Origin: Mucilaginibacter cryoferens
GTDB lineage: Bacteria > Bacteroidota > Bacteroidia > Sphingobacteriales > Sphingobacteriaceae
Assembly (NCBI RefSeq): GCF_014205845.1
Contig: NZ_JACHCR010000019.1
Location: 1 to 64,000, forward strand
Direction of reading: 5' to 3'
Length of the DNA stretch: 64,000 bases
A model generated the notes under the pieces. That model had not been told where the DNA came from and made no database searches. It worked only from the letters and a program-made list of their open reading frames with translations. The position numbers and the translations under genes were made by a program. Positions 24,251-32,373 of this stretch are shown here, one piece after another (position 1 is the stretch's first letter; every line of letters starts with the position of its first letter).

Positions 24251-25390
24251 ATGAAAGCATTTTACGGAGATCTGAAATTAGGTATTTTAGGCGGCGGCCA
24301 GTTAGGGCGCATGCTGATACAACAGGCTATAAATTATAATGTTACGGTTAAAATTTTGGACCCCGACAGAGAGGCGCCATGCCGCAAACTATGCGACGAA
24401 TTTACCGTAGGCTCGTTAGGCGACTACGAAACCGTGTACAATTTTGGTAAAACTGTTGATCTGTTAACCATCGAAATAGAGAAAGTTAACGTTGATGCCC
24501 TGGAGCAGTTAGAGAGAGAAGGCGTGCTGGTTTACCCGCAGTCGCGCATTATCAGGCTGATACAGGATAAGGGTTTACAGAAACAGTTTTTTAAGGAAAA
24601 CGGCATTCCAACTGCCGATTTCCAGATCATATCCTCGCCCAAGCAATTAGAGCAAAGCCATATCCCGTTCCCGTACATTCAAAAGCTACGCAGGGATGGT
24701 TACGATGGTAAAGGTGTTTACAAGGTAGTTGATAAAAGTTACCTGGATAAAGCCTTTAAAGAGCCCAGCCTGATAGAGCAATGGGTTGATTTTGAAAAAG
24801 AAATAGGTGTAATAGTAGCCCGCAACGAGAATGGTGAAGTAAGCACTTTCCCGCTGGTAGAGATGGAGTTTAACCCCGAAGCCAACCTGGTAGAGTTTTT
24901 AATATCGCCATCAACCCTGCCATTTGAAGTACAGCAACAAGCCGAGCAAATTGCCAGGAAAATAGCCGAAAGCCTTAAAATTGTAGGCTTGCTGGCGGTA
25001 GAAATGTTTTTGGATAAAAACGGCAAGATATTGGTTAACGAGTTGGCCCCCCGTCCGCACAATAGCGGGCACCAAAGCATTGAGGGTAATGTGGTTTCGC
25101 AGTTTGAGCAGCACTTAAGAGCAATATTTAACCAGCCCCTGGGCGATACCGCCTGCCTCAACAACGCTATTATGGTAAACGTTTTAGGCGAAGCAGGTTA
25201 CGAAGGCCCTGCGATATATCAGGGTATTGAGAAGGTTTTGAAAGTGCCTGGCGTGTATATACACCTGTACGGTAAAGCTTTAACCAAACCGTTTAGGAAA
25301 ATGGGGCATGTAACTATTGTGGATGCGGATAGGGAAAAGGCGATAGAAAAAGCGAGATTTGTACAAAGGACACTAAAGGTAATTAGTTAA
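24251..25390 (+). CDS. purK: N5-carboxyaminoimidazole ribonucleotide synthase
   Basis: This is a 379-residue ATP-grasp enzyme of purine biosynthesis. It makes N5-CAIR from AIR, bicarbonate and ATP. The N-terminal motif is LKLGILGGGQLGRMLIQQA, with central ATP-grasp features (YIQKLRRDGYDGKGVYKV, LIEQWVDFEKEIGVIVARN) and the closing ELAPRPHNSGHQSIEGN. The length is normal. Its partner purE follows on the same strand, but 454 bp of repeat-rich DNA separates them, so they may not share one transcript. Confidence 0.97.
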   Translation: MKAFYGDLKLGILGGGQLGRMLIQQAINYNVTVKILDPDREAPCRKLCDEFTVGSLGDYETVYNFGKTVDLLTIEIEKVNVDALEQLEREGVLVYPQSRIIRLIQDKGLQKQFFKENGIPTADFQIISSPKQLEQSHIPFPYIQKLRRDGYDGKGVYKVVDKSYLDKAFKEPSLIEQWVDFEKEIGVIVARNENGEVSTFPLVEMEFNPEANLVEFLISPSTLPFEVQQQAEQIARKIAESLKIVGLLAVEMFLDKNGKILVNELAPRPHNSGHQSIEGNVVSQFEQHLRAIFNQPLGDTACLNNAIMVNVLGEAGYEGPAIYQGIEKVLKVPGVYIHLYGKALTKPFRKMGHVTIVDADREKAIEKARFVQRTLKVIS

Positions 25391-25401
25391 CAAGGGTGAG
25401 A

Positions 25402-25434
25402 AGACTTACGAAGTTTTTAAAACTTCGTAAGTCT
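25402..25434. terminator. Hairpin after purK with GTTTTTAAAAC core
   Basis: AGACTTACGAAG-TTTTTAAAA-CTTCGTAAGTCT is a perfect inverted repeat 11 bp after the purK stop. The core resembles the hairpin at 21606-21640. Confidence 0.6.
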
Positions 25435-25570
25435 GGTTCTACAACCGGTTATGGGTAATGACAACAAGGGGTAACCTGAAAAAAAAATAATAACATCTTA
25501 AAGAAAGATCGTCATTGCGAGTGACAACCAGCTCGACTGGAAAAAACATTGATGACATCCCAAAAAAAGA

Positions 25571-25671
25571 TCGTCCTTGCGAGGAGGTACGACGAAGCAA
25601 TCCCCAAAATACAGGGCGGATTTGCACAGCTACTCTGTAAGTAGGGGATTGCTTCGTGCCTCGCAATGACG
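25571..25671. repeat. Palindromic GCAATCCCC repeat, copy 1
   Basis: Arms CGTCCTTGCGAGG...GAAGCAATCCCC and GGGGATTGCTTCG...CCTCGCAATGACG are inverted around ACAGGGCGGATTTGCACAGC. It is about 100 bp. A second full copy lies at 25730-25830, and a partial CGTCATTGCGAGTGAC at 25510. Confidence 0.75.
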
Positions 25672-25729
25672 GTGGTGAGGGTGTTGTGTTTGAAAAAAAA
25701 ACATACTGATAATCAATAATTTAAAAGCA

Positions 25730-25830
25730 TGTCATTATAAGGAGGTACGACGAAGCAATCCCCAAATTACAGGGCGGATTTGAACAGCGACTCTGTATAG
25801 TTGGGGATTGCTTCGTTCCTCGCAATGACG
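25730..25830. repeat. Palindromic GCAATCCCC repeat, copy 2
   Basis: Same structure as copy 1, with the same centre (ACAGGGCGGATTTGAACAGC) and arms GACGAAGCAATCCCC / GGGGATTGCTTCGT. It ends 14 bp before the purE ATG, so it forms most of the purE upstream region. Confidence 0.75.
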
Positions 25831-25844
25831 CTTAGATAAAAAAC

Positions 25845-26342
25845 ATGAGCAATAAGGAAGTTAAAGTAGCCATTATCATGGGCAGCAAATCTGATTTGCA
25901 TATTATGCAAGATGCCGCCGATGTATTAAAAGAATTAGGTGTTGATTACGAAATTACCGTGGTATCGGCACATCGTACGCCAGATAGGATGTTTAGTTAT
26001 GCCCGTGCCGCTGCAGATAGGGGTATTAAAGTAATTATTGCCGGTGCCGGTGGTGCCGCGCATTTGCCGGGCATGGTAGCCTCACTAACCCATTTGCCGG
26101 TTATTGGCGTACCGGTAAAATCAAGTAACTCTATTGATGGCTGGGACTCAATCCTATCTATCCTCCAGATGCCAAATGGTATCCCGGTGGCTACCGTGGC
26201 CCTCAATGCGGCAAAAAATGCGGGTATCCTTGCTGCACAGATCCTGTCGACTGCCGACGAACACCTGGTTAAAAACCTTATAGATTTTAAAGAAGATCTC
26301 AAGAAAAAGGTGGAAGAATCGGCAAGGGAAATGGAAGGGTAG
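25845..26342 (+). CDS. purE: N5-carboxyaminoimidazole ribonucleotide mutase
   Basis: This is a 165-residue class I PurE, which moves the carboxyl group of N5-CAIR to give CAIR in purine biosynthesis. The conserved core is [60 protein letters not shown] and [15 protein letters not shown]. The catalytic His (SAHRTP) and the GGAAHLPG loop are intact. It is downstream of purK, and the enzyme pair acts in sequence. The long palindrome just upstream leaves little room for an ordinary promoter. Confidence 0.97.
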   Translation: MSNKEVKVAIIMGSKSDLHIMQDAADVLKELGVDYEITVVSAHRTPDRMFSYARAAADRGIKVIIAGAGGAAHLPGMVASLTHLPVIGVPVKSSNSIDGWDSILSILQMPNGIPVATVALNAAKNAGILAAQILSTADEHLVKNLIDFKEDLKKKVEESAREMEG

Positions 26343-26410
26343 ATGTGCAGATAGGAGAATTATTTGAGGATTTGAAAATTTGGAAATTTGAAAATGGCCT
26401 TATCGGGTAA

Positions 26411-26560
26411 TTCTTTAATCTGATAAATCTCGGTTCAGACAAGATTCTATAAATTCTGATTCAGACAAATTTTCTGCAATAGGGATGGGCGCGGATACCG
26501 GCCCAGGAGCGTAATGCCTGCAGGCGTATGAGCATACAGCCCGGGCCGCAGGCATTGCCA
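26411..26560. repeat. Composite intergenic repeat, copy 2
   Basis: TAATCTGATAAATCTCGGTTCAGACAAG is followed at 26480 by AGGGATGGGCGCGGATACCGG and CAGCCCGGGCCGCAGG. The same two blocks occur in the same order at 9604-9719. It fills most of the 357-bp purE-yqgE gap, where I see no gene. Confidence 0.65.
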
Positions 26561-26699
26561 TAATTGGAATAAGGATTTTTGGACAAAGGATTAAGGACTT
26601 TGAATGTTACTTAGTTATGGTTTGAAGACTATATGATGTAATGTTTAACACTCAATATGCAGAAAATAGCCTGCAAACTGCCTGCCGAAAACAGCCCAC

Positions 26700-27263
26700 T
26701 CAATTCAAAGCTGGGTTCTCGGGGAAATTGGCTATGTGCGCGTAACGGTTGCCCAGGCCTTTAATAACGTCTTTCCACAGGTTGTGCTCTTCGCCTTCAA
26801 AAAGGGTTTCGGGCTCAAATTTGTCGGTTACAATCCAGCTGTCGGAGGTAATTTCTTCGTCGAGCTGCTGGGCTGTCCAACCAGAATAGCCGGCGAAAAA
26901 TTTGATCTCGCTTTCGTTAAGCTGATAGTTGCTTACCAGTTTCTTTACCTGTTCAAAGTCGCCGCCCCAAAATACGCCGGTGGCAATTTCTATGCCCCCT
27001 TCAATTTTTTCTGGTACGTGGTGGATAAAATGTAAGGTGTTTTTGGCAACTGGTCCACCCTCATATACAGGCATTTCGGAGTAGGATACATCGGGCAGCA
27101 CATCGCCCAGCATATACTCACCCTGGTGGTTTAAAATAAAGCCCATTGCGCCATCGGCAGAGTATTCTGTGAGGATAATGACAGATCTTTTAAAATTTGG
27201 GTCCATCATAAAGGGCTCTGAAATAAGTAAACGCCCCGAGGCTGCCGATATGGTACTTAGCAT
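26700..27263 (-). CDS. YqgE/AlgH family protein (UPF0301)
   Basis: This is a 187-residue cytosolic protein. It starts GRLLISEPFMMDPNFKRSVIILTEY, then GAMGFILNHQGEYMLGDVLPD and the family-defining PVYEGGPVAKNTLHFIH. The middle FFAGYSGWTAQQLDEEI and closing LWKDVIKGLGNRYAHIANFPENPALN also match. The biochemical role of YqgE is not established; AlgH was named from alginate regulation in Pseudomonas. It is monocistronic and divergent from pdxH. Confidence 0.93.
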   Translation of the reverse strand: MLSTISAASGRLLISEPFMMDPNFKRSVIILTEYSADGAMGFILNHQGEYMLGDVLPDVSYSEMPVYEGGPVAKNTLHFIHHVPEKIEGGIEIATGVFWGGDFEQVKKLVSNYQLNESEIKFFAGYSGWTAQQLDEEITSDSWIVTDKFEPETLFEGEEHNLWKDVIKGLGNRYAHIANFPENPALN

Positions 27264-27357
27264 AAGGTTATAAATTATAATTACACAACAAGCATAGCAA
27301 AAATATGTTCAATTATGAAAATGAAAATATATCAATATATACGGTTTAATTAATTAG

Positions 27358-27365
27358 TAAGTTTG
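27358..27365 (+). promoter_or_regulatory. TAnnTTTG -7 box, 5 bp before pdxH
   Basis: TAAGTTTG matches the Bacteroidota -7 consensus and ends 5 bp before ATG 27371, predicting a leaderless or near-leaderless transcript. No clear -33 element is visible. Confidence 0.45.
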
Positions 27366-27370
27366 CACAA

Positions 27371-28018
27371 ATGGATGAGCAGGAATTACAAAATTTAAGG
27401 CAGGATTATTCTGCCGCCACTTTATTGGAAAACAGCACCAAAGCCGATCCAATAAACCAGTTTGAACAATGGTTTAACGAAGCTTTGGCCGCAAAATTGC
27501 ACGAACCTAATGCCATGACCCTGGCAACCGCTACAACAAGCGGTAAACCGTCGGCACGTATTGTTTTGCTGAAGGGTTTTAATAAAGATGGCTTTATGTT
27601 TTACACCAATTACCTTAGTCGTAAAGGAAAAGAGCTGACCAAAAATCCGCAGGCAGCTGTCACCTTTTTTTGGGGCGAATTGGAGCGCCAGGTGCGTATT
27701 GAAGGTACTATAGAAAAACTGAGCAAAGAGGCGTCTGAAAAATATTTTCATACACGCCCTAAATTGAGCCAGTTGGGCGCAGTAGCATCGCCGCAAAGCC
27801 AGGAAATTGAGAGCCGCGATATACTGGAGCAAAAAATGACCGAACTACAGGCCGAGTACGAAGATAAGGACGTACCTAAGCCATCGTTCTGGGGCGGCTA
27901 CATTTTAAAGCCACAACTGATAGAGTTTTGGCAAGGCAGAACAAACCGCTTGCACGACCGTATACTATACAAAAGAACCGATAAAAAAACCTGGAAAAAA
28001 GTACGTTTAGCCCCATGA
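27371..28018 (+). CDS. pdxH: Pyridoxamine/pyridoxine 5'-phosphate oxidase
   Basis: This is a 215-residue FMN enzyme that oxidises pyridoxamine or pyridoxine 5'-phosphate to pyridoxal 5'-phosphate. Family motifs are ATATTSGKPSARIVLLKGFNKDGFMFYTNYLSRKGKEL (FMN binding), FFWGELERQVRIEG, SPQSQEIESRD, and the closing FWQGRTNRLHDRILY...WKKVRLAP. The length is normal. The stop overlaps the start of nuoC by 4 bp, an unexpected pairing of a cofactor gene with a complex I subunit. Confidence 0.97.
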   Translation: MDEQELQNLRQDYSAATLLENSTKADPINQFEQWFNEALAAKLHEPNAMTLATATTSGKPSARIVLLKGFNKDGFMFYTNYLSRKGKELTKNPQAAVTFFWGELERQVRIEGTIEKLSKEASEKYFHTRPKLSQLGAVASPQSQEIESRDILEQKMTELQAEYEDKDVPKPSFWGGYILKPQLIEFWQGRTNRLHDRILYKRTDKKTWKKVRLAP

Positions 28019-28512
28019 TGTTTAACGACATTAAACTATTACTTACCACAAAATTTGGTGAGGCTGTAATTACAGGCGAAGAAACTGGCGGGCTGCAGCC
28101 CGCCCTTTTAATTAACCCCGATGATATTGACAGGGTATGCCTGGAATTACGCAATAACCCCAAAACTTATTTCGATTTTTTGTCGAGCGTTACCGGTGTG
28201 CATTATAACGATGATACCAACCGTTATGGCGTTGTTTACCACCTGGCATCTATCCCTTACAAAACGCAGCTTACATTAAAGATAAGTAAACCCCACAACA
28301 GGGAAAGCAATCAGCTGCCCGAATTTAAAAGCATTACAGCCATATACCGCACTGCCGACTGGCACGAACGCGAAACTTATGATCTGCTGGGTATCTTCTT
28401 CACCAATCACCCCGACCTGCGCCGTATTTTATTACCCGACGACTGGGATGGTTTTCCGTTAAGGAAAGATTACCAGGCTGCGGAGTATTATAAGGGGATA
28501 AAGATAGACTGA
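28015..28512 (+). CDS. nuoC: NADH-quinone oxidoreductase subunit C
   Basis: This is a 165-residue subunit of the complex I peripheral arm (30-kDa type). The signature is IYRTADWHERETYDLLGIFFTNHPDLRRILLPDDWDGFPLRKDY, which includes the ERE/YD motif. Start ATG 28015 or 28018 are both possible. It overlaps pdxH by 4 bp, so translation is coupled to it. It is 12.6 kb from nuoB, the gene it usually follows. This is evidence of a rearranged nuo set rather than loss. Confidence 0.96.
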   Translation: MMFNDIKLLLTTKFGEAVITGEETGGLQPALLINPDDIDRVCLELRNNPKTYFDFLSSVTGVHYNDDTNRYGVVYHLASIPYKTQLTLKISKPHNRESNQLPEFKSITAIYRTADWHERETYDLLGIFFTNHPDLRRILLPDDWDGFPLRKDYQAAEYYKGIKID

Positions 28513-28529
28513 ATAGATTTTATAGTTTT

Positions 28530-29072
28530 ATGCAGGTTACCATAAATTTCGATCAGATTTACCCTCCGTTAAAGTTAGTTGATACATTAACTGAGATGAC
28601 TTTTGAGTCGCCGAAAGTTGATGGTTCTTTGCAGGAAATGCTTATTAAAATTACTTTACATCCAGATCCACTTTTGCCTGGTGTATTTAACCTTGGTTTT
28701 GGCCCGCCTGATGGAAAGGGTAATTTTAAGGACGACATTCGCTTAAAATATGAAGATTTGGATAAGGTTTTTTCTACAGTTTTATTTCATGGTCTTGTAT
28801 TTTTGCAACAAAACCCTGAATCAACAATTGGTATAGATGGATCGGATGATTTAAGAGCGAGGTTATATCATAGAATGTATAAATCAAATAGAGTATATCT
28901 TGCTGATTATTTTGCTGCTATTGGTGTAGATTGGTATGTGCGTATTTTTAGAAATGGAGACTACGAAAAGGATGAGCTTGGGAACGCCATTGCGAAACCA
29001 AGACCTGAATCATTTGATTATAAACGAAATAATAAAGATCTTTATAGGTATTATATGTTTCGTTTAAAATAA
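28530..29072 (+). CDS. DUF6934-like protein of a small two-gene module
   Basis: This is a 180-residue cytosolic protein of no known function. Notable segments are LKLVDTLTEMTFESPKVDGSLQEML near the start and YHRMYKSNRVYLADYFAAIGVDWYVRIFRNGDYE near the end. Length and pattern recall the proteins named DUF6934 in Bacteroidota, a memory-based match. It lies 17 bp after nuoC but is visibly more AT-rich than its neighbours. A 60-residue gene follows, and a strong terminator closes the pair. The arrangement resembles toxin-antitoxin or other mobile two-gene cassettes, without proof. Confidence 0.6.
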   Translation: MQVTINFDQIYPPLKLVDTLTEMTFESPKVDGSLQEMLIKITLHPDPLLPGVFNLGFGPPDGKGNFKDDIRLKYEDLDKVFSTVLFHGLVFLQQNPESTIGIDGSDDLRARLYHRMYKSNRVYLADYFAAIGVDWYVRIFRNGDYEKDELGNAIAKPRPESFDYKRNNKDLYRYYMFRLK

Positions 29073-29109
29073 GCGGTGTCGACTTTGTTTCTTAAAATAA
29101 ATTTTTAAT

Positions 29110-29117
29110 TATATTTG
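29110..29117 (+). promoter_or_regulatory. TAnnTTTG -7 box, 4 bp before the 60-residue gene
   Basis: TATATTTG fits the consensus. A TTTG at 29083-29086 could be a -33 element with a somewhat long spacer. It ends 4 bp before ATG 29122. Confidence 0.45.
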
Positions 29118-29121
29118 TATT

Positions 29122-29304
29122 ATGAATCAGCAAATGCAAAATAAAATTGAACAGTATAAAAAACTTGCTACTGTTCAAGGTAGTCGGGTTGCATCAAAAG
29201 GTAAAGTTATCAATAATGATAGTTTGAGCCAGGTGATCCGATCAAAAAAAGATGCTGATGATTTTATGGCTGAACTTGAAGCTGTAGTAAAACGAGCTAA
29301 ATAA
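29122..29304 (+). CDS. Small partner protein of the DUF6934-like gene
   Basis: This is a 60-residue, charged, probably helical protein (start MNQQMQNKIEQYKKLATVQGSRV, end FMAELEAVVKRAK). SLSQVIRSKKDADDFMAELE resembles the C-terminal binding segment of small antitoxin-like proteins. It has its own -7 box and a terminator at 29322. The close pairing with the 180-residue gene suggests one module. No family is certain. Confidence 0.6.
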   Translation: MNQQMQNKIEQYKKLATVQGSRVASKGKVINNDSLSQVIRSKKDADDFMAELEAVVKRAK

Positions 29305-29321
29305 ACTGAGCAATCATATTG

Positions 29322-29350
29322 AAGAGCCACCACTTAGGTGGCTTTTTTTA
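29322..29350 (+). terminator. Terminator after the small two-gene module
   Basis: The hairpin AGCCACC-ACTTA-GGTGGCT is followed by a T run, 20 bp after the stop. Confidence 0.85.
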
Positions 29351-29448
29351 TTTCCTCCTTTTTTAACGTAAATAGTTTAAGGTTCTTCGCTACCAAATGT
29401 TATACTAACGATTAACGCTGTTAATTTTTGTTAAAACATTTTGTTATT

Positions 29449-29482
29449 TACGAACTATTCGTAGTTTTACGAAACAATCGTA
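29449..29482 (+). promoter_or_regulatory. Two BlaI-type operators, TACGA-N5-TCGTA
   Basis: TACGAACTATTCGTA (29449-29463) and TACGAAACAATCGTA (29468-29482) are two perfect dyads with centres 19 bp apart, ending 7 bp before the BlaI ATG. BlaI/MecI repressors bind TACGAC-like dyads as dimers, so these are the expected autoregulatory sites of module 1. Confidence 0.8.
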
Positions 29483-29489
29483 AATAGTA

Positions 29490-29846
29490 ATGGAAAAGTT
29501 ATCAAAACAAGAGGAAGAAGCGATGCAGGCCGTATGGCAATGTGAGGCTGGTTTTATAAAAGATTTTCTTGACCAGATGGAGGAACCGAAGCCCCCTTAT
29601 ACCACCCTGGCATCAACCATTAAAAATCTGGAGCGTAAGCGTTTTTTAAAAAGTGAGAAAATGGGCAACTCCCTGCGTTATAGCGCTGCTATAAAAGAGG
29701 AGGAATACAAAAAACGCTTTATGAGTGGTTTTGTGAACGACTACTTCCAAAATTCTTATAAAGACCTGGTGACCTTTTTTGCTAAGGATAAAAAACTGAG
29801 CACTAAAGACCTGGAAGAGATCATTAAACTGATTGAAAAACAATAA
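29490..29846 (+). CDS. BlaI/MecI/CopY-family repressor, module 1
   Basis: This is a 118-residue winged-helix repressor. It starts MEKLSKQEEEAMQAVWQCEAGFIKDFL, with the recognition region PPYTTLASTIKNLERKRFL and a helical dimerisation tail. Family members repress an operon until the partner M56 sensor triggers their cleavage. The M56 gene follows after 11 bp, and two dyad operators precede the start, so autoregulation is likely. The usual scissile Asn-Phe position is not certain here. Its sequence and operators differ from the second BlaI at 38.9 kb. Confidence 0.9.
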   Translation: MEKLSKQEEEAMQAVWQCEAGFIKDFLDQMEEPKPPYTTLASTIKNLERKRFLKSEKMGNSLRYSAAIKEEEYKKRFMSGFVNDYFQNSYKDLVTFFAKDKKLSTKDLEEIIKLIEKQ

Positions 29847-29857
29847 ACCCTAAAGCC

Positions 29858-31903
29858 ATGCCAGCATTGTTTGTTTTTTTACTTAAAGTAAATATTGCCC
29901 TGTTATTGTTTTGCGCCGGTTATTACCTGGTTTTAAGGCATCTTACCTTTTATACCCTTAACCGTGTTTACCTGCTTGCAGCTATTTTATTTGCCAGCAT
30001 TTATCCCCAAATAAACGTTTCGGATTTTTTACAGCGCCATGAGCAATTGGCCAGACCTGTACAGCAGGTTGTTATAAACTGGCAGGCCCCTGCACAGGCA
30101 TTGGCAAAAAAAGTTGATAAACCCGATTACTGGATGTATGTAGAAGCCGTGTTTTGGATAGGAGCGGCACTATTGGCTATCAGGCTGTTTGTACAGCTGT
30201 TTTCGCTTTATAAGCTGTACAAAAACTCGCAGCCCGCTACTATTGGTAACCACCAGGTGAGGGTAATGGATAAGGATGCCGCGCCGTTCTCTTTTTGGCA
30301 AAGCATTTTTGTAAACCCGGCCAAACATGAGGCTGCCGACCTAAAAGCCATTTTACTGCACGAGCAGGTTCACGTAAACCAATGGCATACACTCGATATT
30401 TTATTGGCGGAGTTGAGCAGCATTTTTTACTGGTTCAATCCCGGTATCTGGCTCATGAAAAGGGCCATTCGCGAAAACGTGGAGTTTATAACCGATCAAA
30501 AGATCCTCAAAAAAGGCATCGATAGTAAAACTTATCAGTACAGTTTGGTTTCGGTAAGCTTTAATAATACACAGCCGGGCATTGTAAATCACTTCAATTT
30601 GTCAACTATTAAAAAACGGATCATCATGATGAATGCCAAAAGATCTTCAAAAATAAACCTTACCCGGTATGTGTTTATGGTGCCGGTGGTTGTGGCGCTG
30701 CTGCTGGTTTTTAGTATTTCAAAAGCCGATTTTGTTAAAAAGAGCGCCGCTTTTAAATCTATAAAAATAATATCCAATGATATTGGTGATGCGGTTGGCG
30801 TTAACAAATTAGCCAGTACCATTAATGCTATTTTACCGGGACGTAAAAGTACAAATCCGTCAAATGCTAAAGACTCCCTTAAAGGCGTTAACCCAAAAGG
30901 CCTGGTAATTCTTCAACAATTGCCTTCCCAAAAGGCTGGAAAAGATACCTCCAAAAAGACAGTTTCGGTACACATAAATGGCAGCGACTCTGTTATATAC
31001 TATATTAATGGAAAGAAAGGAGAGCTGAAAAGTGTAAATCCCGACGATATATTGAATATGAATGTATTTAAAGGTAGCAACGCTGCCCAGTTTGTTGATG
31101 ATAAAATAGGCGACAACACCGGAGTGGTATTTATAACTACAAAAGATTCACCCGAAGGATTAAAGTTTAAAGAAAAACTGGATAAGTATGCCAGTACGCC
31201 ACATGATAAGGATATTACGGCTACCGGGTTTAATAGCAGCCAGCTAAAGGGGAAGGTTGAAAATATTGTGATTTTTAACGATGTGAAAAATGCCGGCGAT
31301 ACAGTTAGGGATGCTAATGGTAAAACAAAAGTTATTGTAAGTAATTATAGTTTTACAACAAATACCCCGTTTATTGCCAATGTACAGCCACTTACCAAAG
31401 TGCTTATTACCGGTAATAAGCTGACTAAATCAAATGTTAAGATAAATAAGGCTACAAAAACTACAGCCACTGTTACTGTCGTGGCCGGTGATGACAGTGA
31501 TGTTGATAGTGATGTAGGTGCGGTAACTACAACAACGGCTAATGCCCCAGTAAAGCTAATGCTGTATAAAAATATACCAGGCAGGGGCCAGTTAAATGTA
31601 GTAACGGTTACAGGTAATGGACCGTTGAGCAAAACAAGGGTAATAAATGGAAAAATAGTTAGAGATACTATACAGGTATCGCACGGTTCTAACTTGTTTT
31701 ATTTTAACAGAAATGCCGACAGTACCCAGGCAAGCCCGCTGATTTTAATAGATGGTAGGGAAGCTTCATCAAAAGGAATGAAAGATCTTGATCCAAATGA
31801 TATTAAAAATATTACTGTTTTAAAAGACTCCAACGCTGTACAAAAATATGGAGACAAAGCCAAACAAGGCGTTATTATGATAAATCTTAAAAAGAAAAAA
31901 TAA
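29858..31903 (+). CDS. M56 (BlaR1-like) membrane metalloprotease with TonB-plug-like domains
   Basis: This is a 681-residue sensor protease. Membrane helices lie at about 5-25, 36-52, 95-113 and 270-288. The zinc motif HEQVH (168-172) is in the cytosolic loop, with the likely third ligand in ENVEFITD (near 209). After the last helix the protein is extracytoplasmic. It carries two short domains with TonB-plug-like sequence: SVIYYINGKKGEL...DILNMNVFKGSNAAQ (378-429) and PLILIDGREAS...DIKNITVLKDSNAVQKYG (about 627-681), joined by a Thr/Val-rich stretch. It replaces the penicillin-binding sensor of BlaR1, so the ligand is probably not a beta-lactam. It is paired with the upstream BlaI. Confidence 0.88.
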   Translation: MPALFVFLLKVNIALLLFCAGYYLVLRHLTFYTLNRVYLLAAILFASIYPQINVSDFLQRHEQLARPVQQVVINWQAPAQALAKKVDKPDYWMYVEAVFWIGAALLAIRLFVQLFSLYKLYKNSQPATIGNHQVRVMDKDAAPFSFWQSIFVNPAKHEAADLKAILLHEQVHVNQWHTLDILLAELSSIFYWFNPGIWLMKRAIRENVEFITDQKILKKGIDSKTYQYSLVSVSFNNTQPGIVNHFNLSTIKKRIIMMNAKRSSKINLTRYVFMVPVVVALLLVFSISKADFVKKSAAFKSIKIISNDIGDAVGVNKLASTINAILPGRKSTNPSNAKDSLKGVNPKGLVILQQLPSQKAGKDTSKKTVSVHINGSDSVIYYINGKKGELKSVNPDDILNMNVFKGSNAAQFVDDKIGDNTGVVFITTKDSPEGLKFKEKLDKYASTPHDKDITATGFNSSQLKGKVENIVIFNDVKNAGDTVRDANGKTKVIVSNYSFTTNTPFIANVQPLTKVLITGNKLTKSNVKINKATKTTATVTVVAGDDSDVDSDVGAVTTTTANAPVKLMLYKNIPGRGQLNVVTVTGNGPLSKTRVINGKIVRDTIQVSHGSNLFYFNRNADSTQASPLILIDGREASSKGMKDLDPNDIKNITVLKDSNAVQKYGDKAKQGVIMINLKKKK

Positions 31904-31925
31904 GGGCTGTTGGCCCCAATAATCA

Positions 31926-32004
31926 GGTTGATTAAGTTAATATAGGATCAGTTAATGGTTAGTAGTTAATAAGTTCGCTCTCCTTTTTTTTAACTTAATC
32001 AACC
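31926..32004. repeat. 15-bp inverted repeat after module 1
   Basis: GGTTGATTAAGTTAA (31926-31940) and TTAACTTAATCAACC (31990-32004) are exact complements around a 49-nt loop with a T run. It could act as a terminator of module 1. The rest of the gap to 32373 holds no clear element apart from the weak minus frame below. Confidence 0.5.
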
Positions 32005-32050
32005 CGGTTGTGCTGAGCGATTGAGCGTGCGTTTTTTATAACCACCTAAT

Positions 32051-32275
32051 TTAATCAATCCCCACTATAATAAAATCTTTAGCCTTTACTTTTGTTGCGG
32101 CTATAACCCGGTGAAACATCTGATACATAAGGTAAATCAACCGCTTTTGCTTTATATTCGGGTAGCGGCCAATCTTTTCGGGTTTTTGTACCAGGCGGTT
32201 CTCATGTCTGTTTGAGATAATATAACAAGATGTGGTAAATAGAGTTTCAAAGAGGGCATTTATCTTATTAAGCAT
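32051..32275 (-). CDS. Possible small protein, weakly supported
   Basis: This is a 74-codon minus-strand frame from ATG 32275 (MLNKINALFETLFTTSCYII). It is basic, with no signal peptide and no family recognised. It lies alone in a gap between two plus-strand genes and lacks a visible ribosome site. It is listed because the codons look ordinary, but it may be chance. Confidence 0.25.
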   Translation of the reverse strand: MLNKINALFETLFTTSCYIISNRHENRLVQKPEKIGRYPNIKQKRLIYLMYQMFHRVIAATKVKAKDFIIVGID

Positions 32276-32373
32276 TGTGTGTTGGTAACAAGCTTTATAC
32301 ACAAGCCTCAAAATTGAAAACCAATTTGTAGTTTTAGCTATTAATGTAATTTAAACATTTAATAACCAACGTT

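Noticed and set aside
25571..25830. An insertion sequence between purK and purE
   Set aside because: No transposase frame or target duplication is visible; the element is a palindromic repeat of about 100 bp present twice.
29490..31903. A beta-lactam resistance locus
   Set aside because: BlaI and M56 proteins are present, but there is no beta-lactamase gene or penicillin-binding sensor domain; the sensor tails are plug-like or repeat-type.
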